Both the position numbers and the translations under genes were made by a program. Below, in pieces: positions 36,119-45,217 of a stretch of DNA of 64,000 nt (its first letter is position 1; every line of letters begins with the position of its first letter). Source of the stretch: PRO6 sp049646625 (GTDB lineage: Bacteria; Pseudomonadota; Alphaproteobacteria; Rhizobiales; Xanthobacteraceae); assembly GCA_049646625.1 (NCBI GenBank), contig JBARWE010000086.1:3625-67624 (forward strand), in the 5' to 3' direction. The notes beneath the pieces are model-generated. The model was given only the letters and a program-made list of their open reading frames with translations, did not search any database and was not told where the DNA came from.

Positions 36119-37501
36119 CTACAGGCTGTTGAGGAAGGCGCGCAGCGAGGGGTTCTGCCGCACCGCGTCGCGGCCGGCGTCGATCACCAGATCGACCTGA
36201 TGCTCCGGCAGGTGGAAACGGGTCGGCACCTTGCCAAGCTCGGCGGCGCGCGCGGGATCGAACTGGTCGAACCCGAGACGGTCGACGAAGAACCTGACAT
36301 CGCGGCAGTTCCAGCCCGGCGGCGCCCCGTAGCGCTTGCGCTCATCGGCCGAAAGGCCGCAGCGCCACTTCACCAGCGCGTTCTGCCAGTCGGTCATGGT
36401 GCGTTTGAAGGCGACGTAGCTCGCCCCGACGCTGGCATCGATGGTGGTGTCGATCGCGGCCCTGACCAGATCGACCCCGGTCGGTCCTTCGGCGGTTCTG
36501 ACCCAGTCGCCGGACAGCCCTTCCTTGGAATCCACCACGAGAAACAGCGAACGGCGTAGCCGCACCGCCTGCTGCGGCGTCAGCGGGCCATAGGGGACGG
36601 TCGAGGATTCGCGCGAGATGGTGAAGCCGGCGAGGCCGTAATTGTCGACCAGCCCGCCGTCCAGCAGCTTGATGTAAGGCACCTTGCCCTCGCGATAGCG
36701 CAGGATAGCGCTGGCGAAGGAGCGCAGCATCGGCGAGGCGGAGCGGTCGTCAGCCGAACGCACGATCCATTGCGGCAAGGGGTCGTTGCAGGTGTCGGGA
36801 TAGGCCTTGATGACGATCGGCGCGAAGGCGACCGGCACCGCCGCCGACGCGGCCACCGCGTTGGACAGCGGAAACTTGGTCAGGTCGCTGCAGATCGCCG
36901 TAAAGGCTGTGGCGCCGAACACGAACGGCACGCGGTTATAGATGTCGGAGGCGTTGATCCAGACCCGCGGCGGGCCGACCGCGCGGAACTCGCCATAGGT
37001 CGCGCCATGAAACAGGTTGCGGTCGAGCCACTGGGTGAAGCCGTGGGAATCGTTGATGCCGCCGCCGAGCGCGCGCCCCATGGTCGCCAGCGACAGGTTG
37101 GTCTCGATGCCTTCCTCGGCGTTCTTCAGCAGAAACTTCTCGCGAAAGTCGGTGAGCGCTGCGTGCTTCTTCAGCCCGTAATAGGCCGCGGTGACGGAAC
37201 CGCCCGACACGCTGGAGATGAAATCGAGCCGGTCGATCAGCTTGTCGCCAGCCCGCGGCACCGTGATCCGGTCGAACTCCGACAACACGCCAAAGGAAAA
37301 CGCCGCCGCGCGCGTGCCGCCGCCGGAAAAGGCGAGGCCGATCAGCAGATCGTCCTCGTCGGCAATCTCCTTGAAGCCGAGATGAAGCTGGTCGACCACG
37401 CTGCCATGAGCCGGCTCGTTGACCGGCTCGTTATGGACCGACGCACAGCCGGCGAGCCACGAGCATGCCACCAGCGCGCAGAGATACCCCGACCATCGCA
37501 T
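36119..37501 (-). CDS. Patatin-like phospholipase, lipoprotein
   Basis: A 460-residue protein with a lipoprotein signal (hydrophobic 5-14, lipobox LAGC) and a patatin domain. The oxyanion motif is GLAFSGGGTRAAAFS, the nucleophile elbow is SVSGGS (GxSxG form), and the catalytic Asp lies in LLDGGLVDNYGL. It is a predicted Ser-Asp acyl hydrolase acting on membrane lipids from the periplasmic face. ATG 37501, with CGGAGGAC ten bases away, is chosen because the lipoprotein signal starts there. It lies between gatA and lrgA on the same strand, possibly in the same transcript. Confidence 0.88.
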   Translation of the reverse strand: MRWSGYLCALVACSWLAGCASVHNEPVNEPAHGSVVDQLHLGFKEIADEDDLLIGLAFSGGGTRAAAFSFGVLSEFDRITVPRAGDKLIDRLDFISSVSGGSVTAAYYGLKKHAALTDFREKFLLKNAEEGIETNLSLATMGRALGGGINDSHGFTQWLDRNLFHGATYGEFRAVGPPRVWINASDIYNRVPFVFGATAFTAICSDLTKFPLSNAVAASAAVPVAFAPIVIKAYPDTCNDPLPQWIVRSADDRSASPMLRSFASAILRYREGKVPYIKLLDGGLVDNYGLAGFTISRESSTVPYGPLTPQQAVRLRRSLFLVVDSKEGLSGDWVRTAEGPTGVDLVRAAIDTTIDASVGASYVAFKRTMTDWQNALVKWRCGLSADERKRYGAPPGWNCRDVRFFVDRLGFDQFDPARAAELGKVPTRFHLPEHQVDLVIDAGRDAVRQNPSLRAFLNSL

Positions 37502-37628
37502 GATGCACCGTCCTCCGCTGACGGTTATTGCCCGCAGATGTTTAAGCAACGGCTGACACGCCTGCCACCGCGCAGGTCGTCGCGGCCGCGTGGTTAATGC
37601 CGTTGTACCCGGCCGGGCGGGCCGACCG

Positions 37629-39107
37629 CTAGCCCCACCACCGCGCCGGCGCGAAATGGCCCGCGGCCTGCTCGATGGCCGCGCCGAGCGAAAACAACGT
37701 CTCTTCCTCGAACGGCCGCCCGACCAGTTGCAGCGCCAGCGGCAGACCCTGCGTATCGAGGCCGGCCGGCACCGCAAGGCCCGGCAGCCCGGCCATGTTG
37801 ACCGTCACCGTGAACACGTCGTTGAGATACATCTCGACCGGATCGGCGCCGGCCTTCTCGCCGATGCCGAACGCCGGCGATGGCGTTGCCGGCGTCAGCA
37901 CCGCATCGACGCCGGCGGCGAACACGGTTTCGAAATCCTGCTTGATCAGCGTGCGCACCTTCTGGGCGCGCACATAATAGGCGTCGTAATATCCGGCGGA
38001 GAGCACATAGGTGCCGATCATGACGCGGCGGCGCACCTCCGGGCCGAAGCCAGCGGCGCGGGTGTTTTCATACATCTCGACGATGTTGTCGCCGGGCACG
38101 CGCAGGCCGTAACGCACGCCGTCATAGCGGGCGAGGTTGGAGGAGGCCTCCGCCGGCGCGATGATGTAATAGGTCGGCAGCGCGTAGGCCGTATGCGGCA
38201 GCGAGACCTCGACCAGTTCCGCACCGGCCGCCTTCAGCCACTCCGCACCCTGCCCCCACAGCTTTTCGATCTCGGCCGACATGCCGTCGATCCGGTATTC
38301 CTTCGGGATGCCGATGCGCATGCCCTTGACCGAGCGGCCGACCGCCGCCTCGTAGTCCGGCACCGGGCGATCGACCGAAGTGGTGTCCTTCGGATCGTGC
38401 CCGGCCATCGAGCGCAACAGGATCGCCGCATCGCGAACGGTACGCGCGAACGGGCCAGCCTGATCGAGCGAGGAGGCAAACGCCACGATGCCCCAGCGCG
38501 AGCAGCGGCCATAGGTCGGCTTGATGCCGACGGTGCCGGTGAACGCCGCTGGCTGGCGGATCGAACCGCCGGTGTCGGTGCCGGTCGCGCCAAGGCACAG
38601 CCCGGCTGCAACCGCCGCCGCCGAGCCGCCCGACGAGCCGCCGGGGATCAGCTTCGCATCCGAGCCGGCGCGCCGCCACGGATTGATCACCGGGCCGAAG
38701 CACGAGGTCTCGTTCGACGACCCCATGGCGAACTCGTCGTTGTTCAGCTTGCCGAGCAGCACGGCGCCGTCGCGCCAGAGCTGCGCCGTCACTGTCGATT
38801 CGTAGCGCGGCACGAAATTGCCGAGAATCTTCGAGCAGGCGGTGGTGCGCACGCCTTCCGTCGCGAACAGGTCCTTGACGCCGATCGGGATGCCGGCCAG
38901 CGGCCCGGCCTCGCCACGGCCGATCGCCGCGTCGGCGGCACGGGCCATGGCACGCGCCTGGTCCGGCGTTTCCAGCACATAGGCGTTGAGCTGGCGAGCA
39001 GCTTCCATCGCCGCGAGGTGAGCGTCGGTCAGCTCAACCGCGGTGAAGGTTTTCGCGGCAAGGCCGTCGCGGGCCTCCGCGAGCGTCAGGGCAGTCAGAT
39101 CAGTCAT
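37629..39107 (-). CDS. gatA: Asp-tRNA(Asn)/Glu-tRNA(Gln) amidotransferase subunit A
   Basis: A 492-residue GatA, the glutaminase of the GatCAB complex. The amidase signature is complete: K78 (GVKDLF), S158 (PGGSSGGS) and nucleophile S182 (TDTGGSIRQP), with the usual 24-residue spacing between the serines. It releases ammonia from glutamine and channels it to GatB to convert Glu-tRNA(Gln) or Asp-tRNA(Asn). The start overlaps the 79-residue hypothetical gene by 4 bases, coupling it to gatC upstream. Confidence 0.97.
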   Translation of the reverse strand: MTDLTALTLAEARDGLAAKTFTAVELTDAHLAAMEAARQLNAYVLETPDQARAMARAADAAIGRGEAGPLAGIPIGVKDLFATEGVRTTACSKILGNFVPRYESTVTAQLWRDGAVLLGKLNNDEFAMGSSNETSCFGPVINPWRRAGSDAKLIPGGSSGGSAAAVAAGLCLGATGTDTGGSIRQPAAFTGTVGIKPTYGRCSRWGIVAFASSLDQAGPFARTVRDAAILLRSMAGHDPKDTTSVDRPVPDYEAAVGRSVKGMRIGIPKEYRIDGMSAEIEKLWGQGAEWLKAAGAELVEVSLPHTAYALPTYYIIAPAEASSNLARYDGVRYGLRVPGDNIVEMYENTRAAGFGPEVRRRVMIGTYVLSAGYYDAYYVRAQKVRTLIKQDFETVFAAGVDAVLTPATPSPAFGIGEKAGADPVEMYLNDVFTVTVNMAGLPGLAVPAGLDTQGLPLALQLVGRPFEEETLFSLGAAIEQAAGHFAPARWWG

Positions 39108-39343
39108 TCGTCAACCGGATCGCAGGAGAACGGAGAGTGAGGCGCCGGCCGCCGTGGCGGGGAAACGCCGGGAGTGTGGGTGGACAGCGTCGTATCGGCA
39201 GCGGGACGTTGCAGCGCTTCGAGCCGGTCGAGCAGGGCGTCCATCGCCTTGTCGGGATCGGCCGGCTGCCCCTGACGCTGCATCTCGTCGAGATAGGCCA
39301 TGTAGGCCCGATAGGCGGCATCGTCCTCACACAGCAGGCACAT
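39104..39343 (-). CDS. Small hypothetical protein between gatC and gatA (79 aa)
   Basis: A 79-residue protein with two cysteines at the start (MCLLCEDDAAYRAYMAYLDEM), a helical middle (PDKAMDALLDRLEAL) and a Pro-rich, probably disordered tail. A purine-rich site (GAGGATGG) precedes the ATG. Its last codon overlaps the gatA start (ATGA), which supports translation. No family is recognised. It may help assemble the amidotransferase or simply be carried in the operon. Confidence 0.6.
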   Translation of the reverse strand: MCLLCEDDAAYRAYMAYLDEMQRQGQPADPDKAMDALLDRLEALQRPAADTTLSTHTPGVSPPRRPAPHSPFSCDPVDE

Positions 39344-39385
39344 GACACCATCCTCGCCGCGCCGTCCGGCTGCGCCGGCGGCCGA

Positions 39386-39673
39386 TCATTCGACGACTTT
39401 CGGCACCAGGAAGAAGTGATCCTCCGTCGCCGGCGCGTTGGCGACCACGTCATCGGCGATGCCGCCATCGTCGACCACGTCAGCGCGCTTCTTCATCGCC
39501 ATCGGCAGCACCGAGGTCATGGCTTCGACGCCCTCGATATCGACCTCGTTCAGTTGCTCGACGAAGGCCAGCATCGCGTTGATCTCGTCGGCAAGATGCG
39601 GCAACTCCTCGTCCTTCACCGCGATGCGGGCGAGGTGCGCGATATGGCGTGTGGTGGCAGCGTCAACGGACAT
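39386..39673 (-). CDS. gatC: Asp-tRNA(Asn)/Glu-tRNA(Gln) amidotransferase subunit C
   Basis: A 95-residue GatC, the small belt-like subunit that wraps around the GatA-GatB interface. It opens with MSVDAATTRHIAHLARIAV, has the helix LPHLADEINAMLAFVEQLNEVD and ends with the conserved region around FFLVPKVVE. It is the first gene of the gat operon, followed by a small hypothetical gene and gatA. Length is normal. Confidence 0.95.
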   Translation of the reverse strand: MSVDAATTRHIAHLARIAVKDEELPHLADEINAMLAFVEQLNEVDIEGVEAMTSVLPMAMKKRADVVDDGGIADDVVANAPATEDHFFLVPKVVE

Positions 39674-39763
39674 ACGGACAATGGCTCCGCGAGCGGGTCG
39701 TTTCCGCTCGCCCTATAACAGGTTTGGCTTTATCGCCGCAACCACGGGGGGCGGCGGCGCGGA

Positions 39764-40840
39764 CTAGCCCTGGAGCGCCGCGAGGCGGCGCTCCGCCTCG
39801 GCGGCGAGCGCGCGCGTCAGGTCCTCGGCCGGAAGCTCGCGGCCGAGCGCCACCGCCTGCCCGGCCCAGACATTGGTGAAATCGGCGCGACCGAGCTTTT
39901 CCGCCGCCGCCTTGAGCGGCCCGAACGCCGCCGCAGCATGTGGGAATCCGGGATGCGCCGCCGTGACCGGCCCGATCTCGGCCATGGCGCGGTTGACGAC
40001 GCCGCGCGCCGCGCGTCCCGTCATCACATTGGTGATCGCGGTGGTGCCCTCGCCTGCCGTGGCGAGCCGCGCGCGGATGATGGCGCTGACCCTGGATTCC
40101 GGGGTGCGCAGATAGGCGGTGCCGATCTGCACCCCGGCGGCGCCCAGCGCGAAGGCCGCCGCGATGCCGCGGCCATCGGCGATGCCGCCGGCGGCGATCA
40201 CCGGCACCTCGACCGCATCCGCCATCTGCGGCACCAGCGCGAAGGTGCCGGATTGGGTGGCGATGTCGTCGGTCAGGAACATGCTGCGGTGGCCGCCGGC
40301 CTCGGCGCCTTGCGCGATGATCGCTTCAGTGCCGCGCGCGGCAAGCCAGCGCCCTTCCTCCACCGTGGTGGCGGAGGCGATGATCACGCAACCCGCCGCC
40401 TTGACGCGCGTCAGCAGCGCCGGCTCCGGCAGGCCGAAGTGAAAGCTCACCACCTCCGGTTTGACCTCCTCGACCACCGCGCACATCGCTTCATCGAACG
40501 GCGCGCGCGCGGCCGTCGGCACCGGCATGTTCGGATCGAGACCCAGTTCCTCGTAATAGGGCGCAAGCCGCTCGCGCCACGCCGCCACGCGCGCCGGCTC
40601 CGGCGCGGCCGGGGTGTGGGCGAAGAAGTTCATATTGACCGGCGCGGCGACCTGCTGACGCACGATGTTGACCTGCTCGCGCGCCTTGTCGGGCGTCAGC
40701 ATGGCGCAGGGCAGCGAGCCGAGGCCGCCGGCCTTGCCGACCGCAACCGCCAGGGCGGTATCGATGGCGCCAGCCATCGGCGCCTGCACAATCGGAAGCT
40801 CGATTTTGAACAGGTCAAGCAGTCTGCGGTCGGGCCACAT
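39764..40840 (-). CDS. Nitronate monooxygenase-like flavin enzyme
   Basis: A 358-residue TIM-barrel FMN enzyme of the nitronate monooxygenase / 2-nitropropane dioxygenase family. Characteristic regions are IVQAPMAGAI near the start, GAEAGGHRS in the middle, and the phosphate-binding PVIAAGGIADGRGIAAAFALGAAGVQIGT. Family members oxidise alkyl nitronates or act as NAD(P)H-quinone reductases. ATG 40840, preceded by AAAGGAG at six bases, is chosen over an upstream frame extension. It is divergent from ruvX. Confidence 0.88.
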   Translation of the reverse strand: MWPDRRLLDLFKIELPIVQAPMAGAIDTALAVAVGKAGGLGSLPCAMLTPDKAREQVNIVRQQVAAPVNMNFFAHTPAAPEPARVAAWRERLAPYYEELGLDPNMPVPTAARAPFDEAMCAVVEEVKPEVVSFHFGLPEPALLTRVKAAGCVIIASATTVEEGRWLAARGTEAIIAQGAEAGGHRSMFLTDDIATQSGTFALVPQMADAVEVPVIAAGGIADGRGIAAAFALGAAGVQIGTAYLRTPESRVSAIIRARLATAGEGTTAITNVMTGRAARGVVNRAMAEIGPVTAAHPGFPHAAAAFGPLKAAAEKLGRADFTNVWAGQAVALGRELPAEDLTRALAAEAERRLAALQG

Positions 40841-40926
40841 CGGGCGCTCCTTTATTACTTTTACCCCCGCTATCTCGCCGATCGGCCGCCCCATGACAAT
40901 GCAGCGTTAGACGGACGCGGGAGCGC

Positions 40927-41433
40927 ATGATAAGCGGGCGCACGATGACCGCCGCCATCCTGCCCCTCACCGAAGCCGCCCGCCTCTGGCCGCCGCGCGG
41001 CGCATTGATCGGGCTTGACCTCGGCACGAAAACCATTGGCGTCGCGGTCTCCGATCCCGACCGCCGGCTCGCCACCGGCGTCACCACCATCGCCCGCAAG
41101 ACTTTCACCAAAGACGCAGCGCTGCTGCTGGCGCTCGCCGCCGAGCGTGGCGCCGTCGGCTTCGTGCTCGGCCTGCCGATCAACATGGACGGCAGCGAAG
41201 GCCCGCGCGCGCAATCGACCCGCGCCTTCGCCCGCAACCTGTCGCACCTCACCCCGCACGCCATCGGGCTGTGGGACGAGCGGCTATCGACTTCCGCGGT
41301 GGAGCGCGAACTGATCGCGCTCGACGCGAGCCGCGCCCGGCGCGCCAGGGTGATCGACGAGCACGCCGCAATCTTCATCCTGCAGGGCGCGCTCGACCGC
41401 CTCAAAACCCTTGCACCAGGCGGAGCCGCCTAA
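40927..41433 (+). CDS. ruvX: Putative pre-16S rRNA nuclease / Holliday junction resolvase-like RuvX (YqgF)
   Basis: A 168-residue RNase H-fold nuclease. The first acidic motif is LDLGTKTIGVAVSD; the glutamate motif is LWDERLSTSAVE and the last is IDEHAAIFILQGALD. YqgF processes the 5' end of 16S rRNA in E. coli; the family was first proposed as a resolvase. Two in-frame starts (40927 and 40945) are possible. It precedes an AEC carrier gene by 3 bases. Confidence 0.93.
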   Translation: MISGRTMTAAILPLTEAARLWPPRGALIGLDLGTKTIGVAVSDPDRRLATGVTTIARKTFTKDAALLLALAAERGAVGFVLGLPINMDGSEGPRAQSTRAFARNLSHLTPHAIGLWDERLSTSAVERELIALDASRARRARVIDEHAAIFILQGALDRLKTLAPGGAA

Positions 41434-41436
41434 CTC

Positions 41437-42363
41437 ATGAGCACCGTATTCGCGGCGCTGCTGCCGGTATTCCTGCTGATCGTGCTGGGCTTCGTCCTGC
41501 GCCGCCTGCTGCTGACCGAGGAGGCTCACTGGGTCGGCTGCGAGCAGCTCGTCTACTACGTCCTGTTCCCGGCGCTGCTGATCGAGACGCTGGCGCGTGC
41601 CGATCTGGCGCATGTTCCGGTGGTCGGCGTCGGCGGCGCACTGCTGCTGGCGGTGGCGGCCATATCGATACTATGTCTCAGCCTGCAACCGCTGCTGGCC
41701 GCACGGCTCGGCATCGGCGGCGCGGCCTTCACCTCGATCTTTCAGGGCGCGACGCGCTGGCAGACCTATGTGGCGCTGGCGGTGGCCGGCAACCTGTTTG
41801 GCGATGCCGGCCTCGCCCTTGCCTCGGTCGCCATCATCGCGATGATCCCGCCGCTCAATGTCATCAATGTATGGGTGCTCGCCCATTATGCCGCGCCACA
41901 GCGGCCGATATGGCACCGGACGCTGCTGACCATTGCCCGCAACCCCCTCATCTGGGCTTGCCTGATCGGACTGGCCATCAACGTCGCGGGCATTCCAGTG
42001 CCGCACGCGCTGCTCGACTTCGCCAACGTGCTCGGCCGTTCGGCGCTCGCCATCGGGCTGTTGACGGTCGGCGCCGGGCTGCAACTGAAGGGCATGTCCA
42101 CATCGCGCATGCCGGTGGTGCTGACCATCGGCCTCAAGCTGGTGGCGATGCCGGCGATCGCGATCGCCCTTGGCCTCGCCTTCAACCTGTCGGGGCAGAA
42201 CCTCGCGGTGGTGGCGTGCTGCGCCTCGGTGCCGAGCACCTCGAACGCCTATGTGCTGGCGCGGCAAATGGGCGGCGACGCGGCTCTGCTGGCACAGATC
42301 CTGACGTTGCAGACCGCCCTTGCGGTGTTGACCATGCCGGTCGCGATCATGCTTGCAACCTAG
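41437..42363 (+). CDS. AEC family auxin-efflux-like carrier
   Basis: A 308-residue inner-membrane carrier with ten predicted helices, in two halves of five typical of the AEC/BART group. It includes GAAFTSIFQGATRWQTYVAL in the first half and CCASVPSTSNAYVLARQMGGD in the second, where broken helices bind substrate. Bacterial members move malate or other organic acids. Its TAG stop at 42361-42363 is also the first bases of the dispersed repeat, so the element lies exactly at the gene end. It follows ruvX by 3 bases. Confidence 0.87.
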   Translation: MSTVFAALLPVFLLIVLGFVLRRLLLTEEAHWVGCEQLVYYVLFPALLIETLARADLAHVPVVGVGGALLLAVAAISILCLSLQPLLAARLGIGGAAFTSIFQGATRWQTYVALAVAGNLFGDAGLALASVAIIAMIPPLNVINVWVLAHYAAPQRPIWHRTLLTIARNPLIWACLIGLAINVAGIPVPHALLDFANVLGRSALAIGLLTVGAGLQLKGMSTSRMPVVLTIGLKLVAMPAIAIALGLAFNLSGQNLAVVACCASVPSTSNAYVLARQMGGDAALLAQILTLQTALAVLTMPVAIMLAT

Positions 42364-42470
42364 AGCTTTTCCGCATCTCGATGGAATCAGGAGCGGATCT
42401 CTAAATTATTGTTTTGTCGCGTTTCTTCACGCGAACCGGTTTCCACTTCGCTCGACAACGCTCCAGCACC
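42360..42470 (-). repeat. Dispersed ~110-base repeat, copy 2 (inverted)
   Basis: Reverse complement of the element at 23054-23162, with substitutions: CTAGAGCTTTTCCGCATCTC on the left and GAACCGGTTTCCACTTCGCT on the right. It fills the gap between two convergent genes and supplies the AEC stop codon. It could act as a transcription end point, since both flanking genes end in it. Confidence 0.85.
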
Positions 42471-42471
42471 A

Positions 42472-44118
42472 TCATGCCGGCAGGGCGCGCTCCAAAAGCG
42501 CGCGCGCCTCGCCGGCCGCGAGGTCGGCCGCGCCATAGAACCCGGCGTGGCGCTGGGCCAAGCGCGTGCGCGCGAACAATTCGGCATGTGCGGGGTGTAC
42601 GGCGTTGAGCGCCGCCGCTGCCGCCAGAAGCGCCAGGGTCTCGACCGCCAGCCGGGCCGCGCGCTCGCTGTCCGGCGCCCGGAACGCGGCGCCGATAAAC
42701 GCCACCGCCTCGGCCGCACCGGGCAACCCGTGCGTCTCGCTCGCGAGCGCCTTCAGAACGGCCAGCGCCGCCTCGCCCTCGCGGGCCAGTGCCCGCAGCA
42801 CGTCGAGGCACATCACATTGCCGGAGCCTTCCCAGATGGCGTTGACCGGCGCCTCGCGATAGTGGCGCGCCAGAATGCCTTCCTCGACGTAGCCATTGCC
42901 GCCGAGGCACTCCATCGCCTCGTAGAGGAAGCCGGGCGCGCTCTTGCAGATCCAGTATTTCACCGCTGGCGTCAGGAACCGCATATAGGCGGCCTCCTGA
43001 GCATCCGCCGCCATGCGGTCGAAGGCACGGCACAGCCGCATCGTCAGCGCGGTGGTCGCCTCGACATTGAGCGCCATGTCGGCGAGCACGCTCTGCATCA
43101 AGGGCTGATCGGCGAGATGGCGCTGGAACACGCTGCGGTGGCGGGCGTGGTTGAGCGCATGCGCAAGCCCGGAGCGCATCAGGCCGGCGGAGGCGATGGC
43201 GCAATCCTGCCGCGTCAGCTGCACCATCTGGATGATGGTGCGCACTCCCTTGCCCTCCTCGCCGACCGGCAGTGCGTAAGCATCATAGAACTCGACCTCG
43301 GAGGAGGCGTTGGAACGGTTGCCGAGCTTGTCCTTGAGGCGCTGGAAACGCAGACCGTTGACCTGCCCGTCGGGCTTGAAGCGCGGCATCAAGAAGCAGC
43401 TCAGGCCGCCCTCGGCCTGCGCCAGCACCAGGAAGGCATCGCACATCGGCGCCGACATGAACCACTTGTGCCCGGTGACGCGCCACGCCTCGCCGTCGCG
43501 CACCGCGCGGGTGGCGTTGGCGCGCACATCGGTGCCGCCCTGCTTCTCGGTCATGCCCATGCCGAGCGTCATGCCGCGCTTTTGCCACCACGGCGCGAAC
43601 GTTGCGTCGTAGCTCGTCGTGCCGATCACCGGCATCAGGCGCGCCAGCAGGTCGGGCGCAGCGGCAAGTGCCGCCACCGAGGCCCGCGTCATGGTGATCG
43701 GGCAAAGATGTCCGCTCTCGACCTGCGCCGCCATGAAGAAGCGCGCCGCCCGCACCACCTCCGCCGGCGCGCCGGCCGCGGCCCCCGCTGCGCTCCAGGT
43801 CGAATTGTGCAGGCCTGCGGCGACGCTCGCCGCCATCAACTCGTGATAGGCGGGATGAAACTCGACCTCGTCGCGGCGGAAGCCACGCGCGTCGAACGTC
43901 TTCAGCTTCGGCGTGTTCTCGTTGGCGAGGCGAGCGCGCTCGGTCATCGCCGCCGATCCCCACAGCCGGCCGAACGCCGACAGGTCGGCTGCGGCAGCGG
44001 CGCCGCCATTGGCGGCCACCGCCTCGCGCAGCGGCGCATCGCACGCGAACAGGTCGACATCGATGAGCGGCGGCGACTGGTTGAGAACCTCGTGGGTCAT
44101 GCCGACTGCGTCCGCCAT
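42472..44118 (-). CDS. AidB-like acyl-CoA dehydrogenase family protein
   Basis: A 548-residue flavoprotein of the acyl-CoA dehydrogenase superfamily, close in length to E. coli AidB. Motifs include MGMTEKQGGTDVRANATRA, GHKWFMSAPMCDAFLVLAQ and the C-terminal part ECLGGNGYVEEG...YREAPVNAIWEGSGN. AidB protects DNA during alkylation stress and binds DNA; isovaleryl-CoA dehydrogenase activity is weak. ATG 44118 with an ACAGGAGG site eight bases upstream is chosen, well inside a longer open frame. It is divergent from pyrB. Confidence 0.85.
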   Translation of the reverse strand: MADAVGMTHEVLNQSPPLIDVDLFACDAPLREAVAANGGAAAAADLSAFGRLWGSAAMTERARLANENTPKLKTFDARGFRRDEVEFHPAYHELMAASVAAGLHNSTWSAAGAAAGAPAEVVRAARFFMAAQVESGHLCPITMTRASVAALAAAPDLLARLMPVIGTTSYDATFAPWWQKRGMTLGMGMTEKQGGTDVRANATRAVRDGEAWRVTGHKWFMSAPMCDAFLVLAQAEGGLSCFLMPRFKPDGQVNGLRFQRLKDKLGNRSNASSEVEFYDAYALPVGEEGKGVRTIIQMVQLTRQDCAIASAGLMRSGLAHALNHARHRSVFQRHLADQPLMQSVLADMALNVEATTALTMRLCRAFDRMAADAQEAAYMRFLTPAVKYWICKSAPGFLYEAMECLGGNGYVEEGILARHYREAPVNAIWEGSGNVMCLDVLRALAREGEAALAVLKALASETHGLPGAAEAVAFIGAAFRAPDSERAARLAVETLALLAAAAALNAVHPAHAELFARTRLAQRHAGFYGAADLAAGEARALLERALPA

Positions 44119-44254
44119 GATGCCGCCTCCTGTCACGCCGCCCGTTAACGCACGCGGAAATATACGCGAGCGGGGGATAACCCCCAAACGGCGAAAAGCG
44201 CCGGGCCGGGCTGCCAGTTGGGCCTTGCTCCCCCCGGCAACTCTGCCTATAGCA

Positions 44255-45217
44255 ATGGCTTTGATGGCCTCCGCTCCAAAATCGTCGTTCGTCCTCAGCC
44301 AGCGGCATCTGCTCGGCATCGAGGGCCTGTCGCCTGCCGATATCACCGGCCTGCTCGACCTCGCCGAAGAGTATGTCGAACTGAACCGTCAGGTCGACAA
44401 GAAGCGCAGCAACCTGCGCGGGCGCACGCAGATCAACCTGTTCTTCGAAGCCTCCACCCGCACGCAGTCCTCGTTCGAGATCGCCGGCAAGCGGCTCGGC
44501 GCCGACGTCATGAATATGTCGGTGGCCTCATCCTCGATCCGCAAGGGCGAGACGCTGCTCGACACCGCGATTACCCTCAACGCCATGCACCCGGATATCC
44601 TGGTGGTGCGGCACAAGGCGTCCGGCGCGGTCGAACTATTGGCACGCAAGGTCGACGGCTCGGTGATCAACGCCGGCGACGGCGCGCACGAGCATCCGAC
44701 GCAGGCGCTGCTCGATGCGCTCACCATCCGCCGCAACAAGGGCCGCATCGCGGGGCTGACGGTGGCGATCTGCGGCGACGTGCTGCATTCGCGCGTGGCG
44801 CGCTCCAACATTCTTCTGCTCAACGCGATGGGCGCGCGGGTGCGCGTGGTGGCGCCGTCGACGCTGCTGCCGCCCGCGGTCGAGCGCATGGGCGTCGAGG
44901 TCGCGCGCAACATGCGCGACGGACTCGACAACGCCGACATCGTGATGATGCTGCGGCTGCAACGCGAGCGCATGGACGGCTCATTCGTGCCCTCCAGCGG
45001 CGAATATTTCCAGTTCTTCGGCCTCGACCAGCAGAAGCTCGGCTATGCCCGGCCCGACGCGCTGGTGATGCACCCCGGCCCGATGAACCGTGGCGTCGAG
45101 ATCGACTCGCTGGTCGCCGACGGGGCGCAATCGCTGATCCGCGAGCAGGTCGAGATGGGCGTCGCCGTGCGCATGGCGGTGCTCGAAGCACTGGCCCGCA
45201 ACCTGCCCAATGCGTGA
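44255..45217 (+). CDS. pyrB: Aspartate carbamoyltransferase catalytic subunit
   Basis: A 320-residue enzyme that makes carbamoyl aspartate from carbamoyl phosphate and aspartate in pyrimidine synthesis. Carbamoyl phosphate is bound by FFEASTRTQSSFE; HEHPTQALLDALTI and the aspartate loop LRLQRERMDG are present. ATG 44255 is chosen; a second ATG three codons later is possible. It overlaps the dihydroorotase-like gene by a few bases. The pairing of pyrB with a non-catalytic PyrC-like protein is known for dodecameric class A complexes. Confidence 0.96.
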   Translation: MALMASAPKSSFVLSQRHLLGIEGLSPADITGLLDLAEEYVELNRQVDKKRSNLRGRTQINLFFEASTRTQSSFEIAGKRLGADVMNMSVASSSIRKGETLLDTAITLNAMHPDILVVRHKASGAVELLARKVDGSVINAGDGAHEHPTQALLDALTIRRNKGRIAGLTVAICGDVLHSRVARSNILLLNAMGARVRVVAPSTLLPPAVERMGVEVARNMRDGLDNADIVMMLRLQRERMDGSFVPSSGEYFQFFGLDQQKLGYARPDALVMHPGPMNRGVEIDSLVADGAQSLIREQVEMGVAVRMAVLEALARNLPNA

